Below are positions 8,563-17,378 of a stretch of DNA of 64,000 nt, piece by piece. The notes beneath the pieces are model-generated. The model was not told the origin of the DNA and did not search any database. It worked only from the letters and a program-made list of their open reading frames with translations. The position numbers and the translations under genes are program-made. Position 1 is the first letter of the stretch; every line of letters starts with the position of its first letter. Source of the DNA: UBA6244 sp965140775 (GTDB lineage: Bacteria > Bacteroidota > Bacteroidia > Bacteroidales > F082); assembly GCA_965140775.1 (NCBI GenBank), contig OZ223471.1, forward strand, positions 434,001 through 498,000, written 5' to 3'.

Positions 8563-9669
8563 TTATTGGTTGTCGAGTTGTTGTAAAGCAAAGGTATAAG
8601 CCCCCAAAGCAATGGCATGACTGGCGCCAATTTTGGAAATGCCTACCCCTGTGCGCGGCATGCTGTCGAAAGCAAGGGTTCGGGTATTCCCCGGAATTTT
8701 CAACTGTTCAATTTTTCCCAAGGCAAATGATTGTAGTTGATTGGGGTCTTCCAGATTGAACACCTTGAAGGAGAGACGATCGTTGGGTGTGCCTGTAAAA
8801 TGGTGGTAACTACGATTGATCTCTGCAAACATTGCGGGAGAAAACAAATTCCACGCGGCAGTAATCCCACCACCGAGAACCACAATACCATCGATGAGGG
8901 TGAGAATATTACAAATGGAACTGCCCAAGGCCTCACCAAATACCTGATAGGTGGTTTGGGCTGCCAATTGGTCTCCCTCTTTAATTCCCGAAGCAATATC
9001 TGCCACATCTTTGGGCATTAATGTTTCTGAAAAAGGCAAACCCGCTTCTTCTGCATACATCCGTTGAATGGCCCGGGTGCTGATACTTTCTTCGGCATTC
9101 CAATGCGCATTAAACTTGTTTAAACTGTTGTGAACTTCTGCACCACAAGAACTGTCGCCAATAATGAGGGTATTATTCAGGACGATGCCTCCACCAAAAC
9201 CGGTTCCAAGGGTTAATCCAATGAGGTTTTGGTATTGTTTAATTCCACCCAAATCTTTTATTTTGTGGTTGATGTCGGGGAGAAATCCTGAAAGTGCTTC
9301 ACCATAGGCAAACAAATTTCCGTCGTTGTTGATAAACACAGGCAAATTAAACATGTCTTTGAGTAACGGCCCCAAAGGTGTATTATCGTTAAACGCCCTG
9401 AAATTGGGCAGGTTACCAATAATTCCCAAGGCATAGTCTGCTGGTCCTGGGAAGGCAAAACTAATGGCGTCGGCTTTCCCGTTTAGGGCTTTCAAAGCTT
9501 TTGTAAAACCCAGCACAATGTTTCCCAGACAATTTTCCAGATTGTGTGCCTCCGACGGAAGCTGAATGGGATCAATAATGGCCCGGTTGCTTTGAATGGC
9601 TGAGAATACAAAATTGGTTCCTCCGGCATCCAGGGTGAGTATAATTCGTTTATCCGTATTTGGGTTCAT
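8563..9669 (-). CDS. ROK-family sugar kinase lacking the usual zinc motif
   Basis: 368 aa. Two actin-like ATPase lobes are visible: TLDAGGTNFVFS near the N-terminus (phosphate 1), INNDGNLFAYGEA (catalytic Asp region), GLTLGTGFGGGIV (phosphate 2), and VVLGGGI near residue 265 (adenosine motif). ROK kinases phosphorylate hexoses such as glucose, fructose, mannose or N-acetyl sugars. The Cys-rich zinc motif (CGCGxxGC type) that normally follows the catalytic lobe is absent; the region reads FNAHWNAEE. Given manA two genes upstream in the operon, mannose is the most likely substrate (inference). It is cytoplasmic, between the transporter and the GH92 gene. Confidence 0.85.
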   Translation of the reverse strand: MNPNTDKRIILTLDAGGTNFVFSAIQSNRAIIDPIQLPSEAHNLENCLGNIVLGFTKALKALNGKADAISFAFPGPADYALGIIGNLPNFRAFNDNTPLGPLLKDMFNLPVFINNDGNLFAYGEALSGFLPDINHKIKDLGGIKQYQNLIGLTLGTGFGGGIVLNNTLIIGDSSCGAEVHNSLNKFNAHWNAEESISTRAIQRMYAEEAGLPFSETLMPKDVADIASGIKEGDQLAAQTTYQVFGEALGSSICNILTLIDGIVVLGGGITAAWNLFSPAMFAEINRSYHHFTGTPNDRLSFKVFNLEDPNQLQSFALGKIEQLKIPGNTRTLAFDSMPRTGVGISKIGASHAIALGAYTFALQQLDNQ

Positions 9670-9673
9670 AGAT

Positions 9674-10822
9674 TTAGTGTTTAATAACGTAATATGAAGC
9701 GTATGTAATGTACAATATGCAGAATATCAGCACGTAGATGGCTGCTACAAACCCAAGCAAATCGCTTAACAAACCAATTACCGGAGGAATAATGGCTCCT
9801 CCGCTGACTGCCAAAATAATCAATCCGGAAAGTTCGTTGGCGTAAGCCGGTTTTTGTTCCACGATAAGGGCAAACATAATGGGAAAAACATTGGAAAATC
9901 CAAATCCTGCAACGAAAATCAAGATGCGGGTAAGCAACAGGTTTTCTGAAAAGATAATGCCGATTAATCCGGCCAAAGCCAACAAGGTACTGACCACCAT
10001 AAAAACTTTTATGTTGATTTTTCGCAGGAGCAATGCACCAATAAATCTTCCCGACATCAAGGAAGCAAAATAGATAACAATACCCATGCTGGCTGATTCG
10101 AGGCTAATGCCAAATTTGGCAGTAAGGAAAGTGGCAATATTGGTGTTCATGGCCACATCAAACCCTACCATAAAAAAGATAGCCAGAATGGTGATGAAGA
10201 TGTATTTGTTTTTCAACAAGGCAAAGGCACTTTTAAAAGTTGCCGGAGCTTTCTCCGGTTTTGATTCGTCGATTTTAACGGCACTTAGCCACCAGGCAGA
10301 CAAAAGTGAGATAGCTGCAAAAACAGGAAAAACCAGCTTCCAATTGTTGAAGTACAAAGCCAATCCGGCAGTAACAATGGGTCCTAACATGCTGGCAATG
10401 GCTTTCACGAGTTGCGACAAACTCAGGTTGGCAGCTTTAGAGCCCTCCGGCGAAATGTCGATCAATAATGGGTTGGCCGATACTTGCAAGATGGTGTTCC
10501 CAATGCCCAACAGGGCGAATCCCAACAGGGCGGTGGGTAAGGTATAATACACAAACGGAATCAACAAGCCTAGCCCGGTGAGTATCATTCCTATATTAAC
10601 GGTCATCTTTTTTCCTTTGCGGTCCTGAAATATTCCGGTGGGAATGGACATGAGTGCAAACCATATAAAGACCATAAAGGGAATAAGTTGAGCCATTTTA
10701 TCCGACAGGTTAAAATCCTGTTTTACATATCCGGTGGCTACACCTACCAGATCAACAAATCCCATAACAAAAAAGGAAAAGATGACAGGCAGGAAAATTT
10801 TTACGGAAGTTTTTTGTTTCAT
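9674..10822 (-). CDS. MFS sugar transporter (FucP/GlcP-like)
   Basis: 382 aa with about 12 hydrophobic segments. Characteristic MFS loops are present: GIFQDRKGKK after TM2, ANPLLIDISPEGSKAANLSLSQ in the central part, and a shorter cytoplasmic loop KIDESKPEKAPA between the halves. The ANPL...A.LNL-type motif is typical of FucP/GluP sugar:proton symporters of Bacteroidota. It would import the monosaccharide released by GH92 from periplasm to cytoplasm, upstream of the ROK kinase (inference). It is 4 bp upstream of the ROK gene. Confidence 0.85.
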   Translation of the reverse strand: MKQKTSVKIFLPVIFSFFVMGFVDLVGVATGYVKQDFNLSDKMAQLIPFMVFIWFALMSIPTGIFQDRKGKKMTVNIGMILTGLGLLIPFVYYTLPTALLGFALLGIGNTILQVSANPLLIDISPEGSKAANLSLSQLVKAIASMLGPIVTAGLALYFNNWKLVFPVFAAISLLSAWWLSAVKIDESKPEKAPATFKSAFALLKNKYIFITILAIFFMVGFDVAMNTNIATFLTAKFGISLESASMGIVIYFASLMSGRFIGALLLRKINIKVFMVVSTLLALAGLIGIIFSENLLLTRILIFVAGFGFSNVFPIMFALIVEQKPAYANELSGLIILAVSGGAIIPPVIGLLSDLLGFVAAIYVLIFCILYITYASYYVIKH

Positions 10823-10834
10823 GGTGGTTGAAAA

Positions 10835-12589
10835 TTATGTTCTTACAAAGGCTTTAATGGTGCCACATTTTTTTCCAAGAGATTCTCCATGAGGAGAAAT
10901 GATGATGGATCCGGCTGCTGCCGGAATGATAAAGGTTTCGGCATAATGAAACACCATGGGTTCAAAGGCTCCGGTGGCGCTTTCTACCAGTATTTCACGT
11001 CCTTCAACTACGTTAAAAACCTGAACACCATCGCGTTGGGCATGATTAACGGGTTTTGAAAACCAGTGACGTCGGGTTTCAATAAATTCCCGTTCGTGAA
11101 GTCCGGTTTGTTCGCTTTCCCAACCATCTCCTCCGGCCAGAAATTGAACTTTATTGATCAGGTTCTCCTTGGTCCATTCAGTGGTTCTGTTCCATTGAAT
11201 CACGTTTTTCCCGTGCTCGATGTTGATGGGGCGGGGTTTCCCATCCAACCCCAAACGCTCCCAATCCCAAAGCTTAAAGGTAAAAATATAAGGTGTAGAA
11301 CTGATTTCTAATACCATGCCATTGGTTCCAGAACAATGCACCGTGCCGGCTGGAATAAGAAAGTGATCGTGTTTTCTGGCAGGCCATTTTTCTACATATT
11401 GCTCATCAGGAAACCGATGTCCGGTGGCTTGGGCCTTTTTTAAATCGGCAATCATTTGGTCTCCGTCTATTCCCTCTTTCAGTCCCAGATAAACCACAGC
11501 ATCTTCCTCGGCATCCAGCAAATAATAGCTTTCGTCCTGGGTATAATGCATGCCGAATTTTTCCTGAATATATTCGGTGGTGGGGTGCACTTGCAAGCTC
11601 AGATTTCCTCCTTTGATGGTGTCGAGAAAATCGAAACGGATGGGAAACTCGTCGCCAAAACGGGCATGCACAGGATCGCCCAGCAAAGCCACAGGTTCGT
11701 AAAAAACCACGTTAATTGACGGAAGTTCAAACCTGACGTCGCCAAACCCTAAAAACAAGCTGTTTTCTTCAGGTACGCAATTGAAGCACCATGCGTAGTT
11801 TTCCATATCGGGGTCGAGACCACACACCTCTTTCATCCATTGACCTCCCCAGGGGCCGGCATCAAAATACGGAACCACACTAAAAGGCTGGTGAGCTGCT
11901 TGGGTAAGTCCTTCACGAACCAGATTTCCGGAGAGCATTTTTGGTTGATCAGGGGTGTTGGTATCCAGCACAAAATCCCAATGAGCCATCAGTTTTTTCT
12001 TATGACGATCGAGTACCCGCCAGTCCACAAAAAAGCTTCTTTTGTATTGTTTTTCGAATGAGTCTGTTTGGTTAGAAATCCCAAGATTACTGATTTCGTT
12101 GCGCCGCATACGCAGTTGAATTTCCCAACGAGCCATGTCGGCATATACCAGAATTTTGGGTTCGTCAGTCAATAGTGAGGCACCAATACCAAAAAGGATA
12201 ATGAGTCCTTCCGTGATATCCGCAATCTGGGTTTTCACCTGATTGATTTTATCTTGATCAAAAAACTGAATTAAATTAAGGCGGGTCATGTAACCAAAAA
12301 TCCGATCTTCGGTAACATCTTGCTGAGTTAACTGGCGTATTTCCTGTTCAGGAAGCAAACACGAATTGGCCATGAATACCTTTTCGGGATGAAGAAACAA
12401 CTGCATTGATTTCAGCAGTTCGTACTCAAAAGTTCCTTGATAGCAATCAATGACCAGAATTGTTTTTGCCGACTTCTTAGCATGAATGGCTTGCTTTAGT
12501 TCATGGGCAATGGCCTCCCAGCCTACCATACATTCGTCCTCCGTTTTTCGGATTCGGACAACAGGATATTTATTAAAATTTGATTTCAA
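10835..12589 (-). CDS. manA: Class I mannose-6-phosphate isomerase with N-terminal extension
   Basis: 584 aa. The C-terminal ~370 residues are the class I (cupin) isomerase. They carry the zinc ligands Q333 and H335 in SLQVHP, a Glu in the ESYYLLD segment (E353) and H418 in IPAGTVHCSG. The enzyme interconverts mannose-6-phosphate and fructose-6-phosphate, so mannose carbon enters glycolysis. Residues 1-210 are an extra domain with the layout of a P-loop kinase (KTILVIDCYQGTFEYELLK, RSFFVDWRVLDRHK), but a clear Walker A glycine-lysine loop is not seen. Long ManA forms of this type occur in Bacteroidota. The role of the N-terminal domain is unknown to me. The gene lies between susD and the transporter gene. 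Confidence 0.9.
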   Translation of the reverse strand: MKSNFNKYPVVRIRKTEDECMVGWEAIAHELKQAIHAKKSAKTILVIDCYQGTFEYELLKSMQLFLHPEKVFMANSCLLPEQEIRQLTQQDVTEDRIFGYMTRLNLIQFFDQDKINQVKTQIADITEGLIILFGIGASLLTDEPKILVYADMARWEIQLRMRRNEISNLGISNQTDSFEKQYKRSFFVDWRVLDRHKKKLMAHWDFVLDTNTPDQPKMLSGNLVREGLTQAAHQPFSVVPYFDAGPWGGQWMKEVCGLDPDMENYAWCFNCVPEENSLFLGFGDVRFELPSINVVFYEPVALLGDPVHARFGDEFPIRFDFLDTIKGGNLSLQVHPTTEYIQEKFGMHYTQDESYYLLDAEEDAVVYLGLKEGIDGDQMIADLKKAQATGHRFPDEQYVEKWPARKHDHFLIPAGTVHCSGTNGMVLEISSTPYIFTFKLWDWERLGLDGKPRPINIEHGKNVIQWNRTTEWTKENLINKVQFLAGGDGWESEQTGLHEREFIETRRHWFSKPVNHAQRDGVQVFNVVEGREILVESATGAFEPMVFHYAETFIIPAAAGSIIISPHGESLGKKCGTIKAFVRT

Positions 12590-12631
12590 TCGTAGCAGCT
12601 TTAGTTAATAATTGTATCCAAACAACCTGAT

Positions 12632-14077
12632 TTATTGATAATTTGGATTTTGAGTCAAGTTTTTGTTGTTGTCGAGTTCACGTTGTGGAATGGGAAATAC
12701 ATAGTTATATGCCTGGGGGTTGGCTTTGTCGCCTTTAGCTCGTTTTACATAGTCGATGAGATTGTTTGTGCGCACCAAATCGTACCAACGGATACCCTCA
12801 TTCACAAATTCCACGCGCCGTTCATGTAATACTGCCAATCGAAATTCTTCCTGAGAAATACCTTGTAAGTCAGGCAACACATCCGGATTTCCATTTCGTG
12901 CTCTTGCCCGAACCTCGTTGATTGCAGCATAGGCTTCGGCAGTTGGACCATTGATTTCGTTAACCGCTTCCGCATGTATTAACAACACTTCCGAGTAGCG
13001 CATGATATCAAAATTAGAACCACATTGAGCCGTTTCATCCGGATCATATGCATCCTGATCCCAATGTTTGAAAATATGAGGCTCGAAGCTGTCGTACCAA
13101 TAATGATCGAAAAAAGTGGCTTCCTTTCGAAAATCGCCTTCTTCGAAACTGTTGAGCAGATCTTCGGTGGGCAACATAATTTCTACCCCTGCATTAAAAA
13201 CTCCTTGGATGTAAGGCAAACCACTAATTACAATTTGATTGTTTTGGCTGGGAATGCCGGAATAAAACTGAGCAGCAAAAATTGATTCTTTACCGTTTCG
13301 ATGGGCATCTTTAAAATTATCGGTAAAGTCGTCCCAAAGACCATAAACACCCAACTCCATTACTTTTAGGCTTGCTTCGGCGGCTTCAGGCCAATGTTGG
13401 AGGGTAAGCTGAACCTTGGCCAACATGCCCAAAGCGGCTCCTTTGGTGGCACGGCCTTTATCGGTAGAGGTATAATATACTTTTGGACAACCCTCTGAAG
13501 CGATGGTAAAATCTTCTATAATCTGGTTGTAAACCAATGATTTATCCGTTCGTTTCACATACAATTCTTCATCTGTAAGATTAGACGAAATTGGTTGAAC
13601 TATCAATGGAACATCGCCAAAAAGCCTGACCAGGTTAAAGTAAAACAACCCACGTAAAAATCGTGCTTCACCAAGAATCTGTAATTTCTTTGCCGAATCC
13701 ATCACAATGTCAGGCACCTTTTCAAGTACAATATTGGCCCTTGAAATGCCCAGATACGATCCTTGCCAGATTCCTTCCAGGTAGGTATTGGTGGATTGCA
13801 AAGTGTATTGGTTGAACTGATGAATGTTGGGGTCGTTTAAGTCTTCGCGGGCGTTACAATCGTCGGATCCCACATCTTGAATAAGCCATAAATAGCTGTT
13901 GTATTGATTTACAGAAGTAAGCAGACTGTAGGTAGCATTGATGGCACTAATGGCATCGGCTTCTGTCTGGTAAAAATTATCGTAGTATATTTGGTGGGGT
14001 TCAATTTCCAGTTCTTTGGTACACGACCATCCCAAAACCAAAGCAAGTAATAAGGTAATTATAAATGTCTTTTTCAT
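12632..14077 (-). CDS. susD: SusD/RagB-family glycan-binding lipoprotein
   Basis: 481 aa. The signal peptide ends in LVLGWSC, a lipobox, so the protein is a surface lipoprotein. SusD/RagB features include IYYDNFYQTEADAISAINATYSLL near the N-terminus, the TPR-like helical core (GEARFLRGLFYFNLVRLFGDVPL around 135-160) and the C-terminal LHERRVEFVNEGIRWYDLVRT and NPNYQ end. It caps the SusC barrel and captures oligosaccharides. It is 10 bp downstream of susC. Given the downstream enzymes, the ligand is probably a mannose-containing glycan such as an N-glycan or mannan (inference). Confidence 0.95.
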   Translation of the reverse strand: MKKTFIITLLLALVLGWSCTKELEIEPHQIYYDNFYQTEADAISAINATYSLLTSVNQYNSYLWLIQDVGSDDCNAREDLNDPNIHQFNQYTLQSTNTYLEGIWQGSYLGISRANIVLEKVPDIVMDSAKKLQILGEARFLRGLFYFNLVRLFGDVPLIVQPISSNLTDEELYVKRTDKSLVYNQIIEDFTIASEGCPKVYYTSTDKGRATKGAALGMLAKVQLTLQHWPEAAEASLKVMELGVYGLWDDFTDNFKDAHRNGKESIFAAQFYSGIPSQNNQIVISGLPYIQGVFNAGVEIMLPTEDLLNSFEEGDFRKEATFFDHYWYDSFEPHIFKHWDQDAYDPDETAQCGSNFDIMRYSEVLLIHAEAVNEINGPTAEAYAAINEVRARARNGNPDVLPDLQGISQEEFRLAVLHERRVEFVNEGIRWYDLVRTNNLIDYVKRAKGDKANPQAYNYVFPIPQRELDNNKNLTQNPNYQ

Positions 14078-14087
14078 TGTAGTAGGA

Positions 14088-17000
14088 TTATAAGTTCATG
14101 ATGATGCCCAGAATATATGATTTGGCAGAGGGATAACCGCCATAATCGTAGCCCATTCGGGTGTTGTCGAAGCCAAAACGACTTACTTCAGGATCGAATC
14201 CGGTATATTTGGTAAAGGTGAAAAGGTTTTCACCGGTAAAATAAATACGGGCATTGTCAATTTTCATTGCTGACATCCACCTGACGGGCAGGTTGTACGA
14301 CAATGTGATGGTTTTCACACGTATATAGGAGCCATCTTCCAGGTAGCGATCCGACATTTTTAGGTAGTCAGCGTTGCGGTTGGCTCTGGCGTATTCATTG
14401 CTGGGGTTTTCCGGAGTCCACCTGTCCAGCATGTTGATGGAAGCGTTGGAAAGACCGTTGCCCGATTCCAATTCAAAGCGATTGGAGTTAAGAATTTGAT
14501 TTCCATACTGACCTTGAACAAACACATCCAATGATAGATTGCCGTAGGAAAAATTATTGTTCATCCCCCAATAGAATTTGGGAAGTGCATGTCCAAGAAT
14601 CTTCCTGTCGTTGGCGTCAATTACACCGTCGTTATTCTGATCGATGTATTTAAAATCCCCGGGTTGATTGCCGTATTTAGCTGCTTCGGCTGCCTCATCC
14701 GATTGCCAGATGCCGTCAGATTCAAGGCCAAAAAATGTGCCCATTTGTTCACCTTCCTGAATGATAGCCCAACTTCCAATTTTAAGTTTGTAAGTGTCGT
14801 TGTCCACGTACATGGTTTTGCCTCCCAAATCAAGAATACGGTTGTTGTTAAACGAAATATTAAAATCGGTGTTCCATTTGAAACTGTTTACCAAATTGGC
14901 TGTTCGAAGACTAAATTCAAATCCGGAATTTTTCATGCTTCCAATATTTTCAAGATATACGGGATATCCTGAAGTGTATGGAATTTCGGAATTGTATAGC
15001 ATATCGATGGTTTTTTTGTAATAATAGTCGGTGGTAAAAGCAATACGGCTATCAAAAAGACCCATGTCGATACCCACATCAAACTGGTTGGTGGTTTCCC
15101 ATTTTAAGTTGTCGTTGCCGGGCACATTGGGTGCAAAACCTGATGCTGGGGATCCACCGTTAAAATAATAATCGGTACCCGCAATGGTTCTGATATAGGC
15201 GTAATCTGAAATCCGATCGTTACCACTTTTCCCATAACTCACCCGAAATTTTAAATCCGAGAAAATGTTGGTGCTTTTAATAAAATCCTCTTGTATCAAT
15301 CGCCAGGCTAGCGCCACCGAGGGGAAAAAGGCATAGCGGTTATTTCTTCCAAATCTTGAAGAGCCGTCAACCCTGCCGGTAAGAGTAAGCAAGTATTTTT
15401 CTTTGAGATTATAATTTATCCTGCCCAGATAGGAAACAATGGCCGATTCGGCAGAAGAAGAATAAATACTGGGCATGTCTTCGGCGTTTTCAATGCCATA
15501 ATAACCCAGAATGTCGTTGGGAAAATTGGTGGCAATATCAATAAAGCTTCGGCTTTTATTTTTTTGAAAGGTGAATCCTGCCACAGCATTTAACTGATGG
15601 ATATCTCCGAATTTTTTGTTGTAGCTCAGCGTGTTTTCGGTTAGCAATGTTTGTAAATCAGTGGTGGCAAAACGGGCCTGACCATCATTAAATGAACCCG
15701 AATATACCGTTCGCGGGGTGTACATATCCTGAGTTTGGTGATAAATATCTGTGGCCAAACTGGTTTTAAATTTTAAATTCTGGACGATCTCGTACTCAAG
15801 GTACACATTTCCCAACAGTCGGTTGATGTTGCTCACCGCATCCACTGTTCGGGTCACCGCCACGGGGTTGTCGAGCCATGCATCTGCATTGGGATCGGTA
15901 AGAGTGTAGTTTCCATCGGTATCAAAAACCGGCAATACCGGATTGAAAGTAAGTGCCGTATTTACAACTCCCGGAAAAAAACCTCCGGGAGTGTCTGTTG
16001 GAACTGTATTGCTTTTGGTTTTGTTGTATCCCATGGAGGTACCCAACTTTAATTTTTTGTTTATCTGCCTATCGAGGCTTACCCTGAAACTGTATCGGGC
16101 AAAATCAGAACCCTCAATAATTCCGTCCTGCAAAAAATAATCACCACTCACCGAGTACTGGGTTTTTTCACTACCACCGGAAAAGGACAACTGGTAATTT
16201 TGAACCGGTGCATCGCGGAAAATCTCCTCTTGCCAGTCGGTTCCTTTGCCCAAACTTTCAGGGTCAGGATATAGTGGGGTGTATTCTTCCGGATTGGCAT
16301 TGAAGCCGGCTTCGTCGTATAATTTGGCGAATTGGGTTGCGTTCATTACCTCCACACTCGAAGCTTTTTGTTGCAGACCTAGATAGGCACTAAAACTGAT
16401 TTTATCTCCTCCTTTTTTACCTTTCTTGGTAGTAATAATCACAACGCCGTTGGCTCCACGTGCTCCGTAAATGGCCGTTGCTGAGGCATCTTTGAGGATT
16501 TCCATCGATTCAATATCGTTGGGATTGATGGAACTCAACCCGTTTTCTGCCGGGCCACCTATCCACGAAAAGTTTTGTTGACTTTCCATCAACACCCCAT
16601 CTATCACATACAACGGTTCGCTGCCTGCCATAATGGAGTTTCCTCCCCGAATTTTTACCGAAGTAGCTCCGCCCGGCTGGCCCGAAAGTGACGTTACCTG
16701 AACGCCCGATACCCGTCCCTGAATTTTTTTATCGAAAGAAGTGGCAGGCGTTTCGGCCAACTTCTCCATGTTTACTGATGCCACAGCTCCCGTAAGATCG
16801 CTTCTTTTTACCGATCCGTAACCAATTACCACTACCTCATCAAGGCCAATGTTATCGCTTTCCATACTTACATTAACAACCGTAGAAGAACCCAGTTCTA
16901 TTGATTCGGTGCGCATTCCCATAAAACTAAACTCCAATACTTTTATATCTGGGTTGATTGTCAAACTATATTGGCCGTTGATATCGGTCACCGTACCTTG

Positions 17001-17150
17001 GGTGGTTCCTTTGGCCAAAATGGCAACTCCGGGAATGGTGCTGCCGTCTGAATTATCGGTTACTGTGCCCGTGATGGTTCGTTGTTGACTCAGCAATTGG
17101 AAGCCGGCCATCAGGCAGAACATCAAAATTAAAAATCTCCTTTTTTTCAT
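14088..17150 (-). CDS. susC: SusC/RagA-family TonB-dependent outer-membrane transporter
   Basis: 1020 aa. The protein has a signal peptide (1-21) and an N-terminal carboxypeptidase-regulatory-like domain (GTVTDNSDGSTIPGVAI, about 25-110). The TonB box region reads LDEVVVIGYGSVKRSDLTGA. The plug domain carries PLYVIDGVLM and SIEILKDASATAIYGARGANGVV-type residues (~160-240). The C-terminal barrel runs to an aromatic-rich end (YILGIIMNL). The protein uses TonB energy to import oligosaccharides bound by the adjacent SusD. It is the first gene of the apparent eight-gene operon, and its upstream region carries the -7 box and candidate operator. Confidence 0.96.
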   Translation of the reverse strand: MKKRRFLILMFCLMAGFQLLSQQRTITGTVTDNSDGSTIPGVAILAKGTTQGTVTDINGQYSLTINPDIKVLEFSFMGMRTESIELGSSTVVNVSMESDNIGLDEVVVIGYGSVKRSDLTGAVASVNMEKLAETPATSFDKKIQGRVSGVQVTSLSGQPGGATSVKIRGGNSIMAGSEPLYVIDGVLMESQQNFSWIGGPAENGLSSINPNDIESMEILKDASATAIYGARGANGVVIITTKKGKKGGDKISFSAYLGLQQKASSVEVMNATQFAKLYDEAGFNANPEEYTPLYPDPESLGKGTDWQEEIFRDAPVQNYQLSFSGGSEKTQYSVSGDYFLQDGIIEGSDFARYSFRVSLDRQINKKLKLGTSMGYNKTKSNTVPTDTPGGFFPGVVNTALTFNPVLPVFDTDGNYTLTDPNADAWLDNPVAVTRTVDAVSNINRLLGNVYLEYEIVQNLKFKTSLATDIYHQTQDMYTPRTVYSGSFNDGQARFATTDLQTLLTENTLSYNKKFGDIHQLNAVAGFTFQKNKSRSFIDIATNFPNDILGYYGIENAEDMPSIYSSSAESAIVSYLGRINYNLKEKYLLTLTGRVDGSSRFGRNNRYAFFPSVALAWRLIQEDFIKSTNIFSDLKFRVSYGKSGNDRISDYAYIRTIAGTDYYFNGGSPASGFAPNVPGNDNLKWETTNQFDVGIDMGLFDSRIAFTTDYYYKKTIDMLYNSEIPYTSGYPVYLENIGSMKNSGFEFSLRTANLVNSFKWNTDFNISFNNNRILDLGGKTMYVDNDTYKLKIGSWAIIQEGEQMGTFFGLESDGIWQSDEAAEAAKYGNQPGDFKYIDQNNDGVIDANDRKILGHALPKFYWGMNNNFSYGNLSLDVFVQGQYGNQILNSNRFELESGNGLSNASINMLDRWTPENPSNEYARANRNADYLKMSDRYLEDGSYIRVKTITLSYNLPVRWMSAMKIDNARIYFTGENLFTFTKYTGFDPEVSRFGFDNTRMGYDYGGYPSAKSYILGIIMNL

Positions 17151-17198
17151 TTTCGTTGGTTATTGGTGTTGTTTCGATGATCGAAATCAATATGAAAA

Positions 17199-17206
17199 CA
17201 AATTTA
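17199..17206 (-). promoter_or_regulatory. Putative -7 box of the susC operon
   Basis: CAAATTTA on the + strand reads TAAATTTG on the coding strand, matching TAnnTTTG. It lies 49 nt upstream of the susC start. No good TTG lies 19-21 nt further upstream, so the promoter may be weak or activator dependent. Confidence 0.45.
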
Positions 17207-17220
17207 TTGGCATAATGTAC

Positions 17221-17235
17221 ATATGTATGAACATA
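17221..17235. promoter_or_regulatory. Candidate GntR operator, copy 2
   Basis: The 15-mer ATATGTATGAACATA is identical to 523-537, with inverted repeat TATGT-N4-ACATA. It lies 14 bp upstream of the susC -7 box, where the -33 region should be. Confidence 0.5.
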
Positions 17236-17325
17236 CTAACAATGGAACAAAAGTAATCATAATTTTTATGTAAGCTAAAAAAATGAAAGAATTTACGGCA
17301 TGGAATGAAAAAAATGAAAGAAAAC

Positions 17326-17358
17326 AAAAAAAGCCCAACCACATCGGTCAGGCTTTTT
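17326..17358 (-). terminator. Terminator of the FN3-like lipoprotein gene
   Basis: AAAAAGCC (17328-17335) pairs with GGCTTTTT (17351-17358). Inner CC/GG pairs are also possible. On the minus strand the stem is followed by a T run. It lies 20 bp past the stop of the 17379-18794 gene. Confidence 0.7.
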
Positions 17359-17378
17359 ATTCACAAACCAAAAACTTG

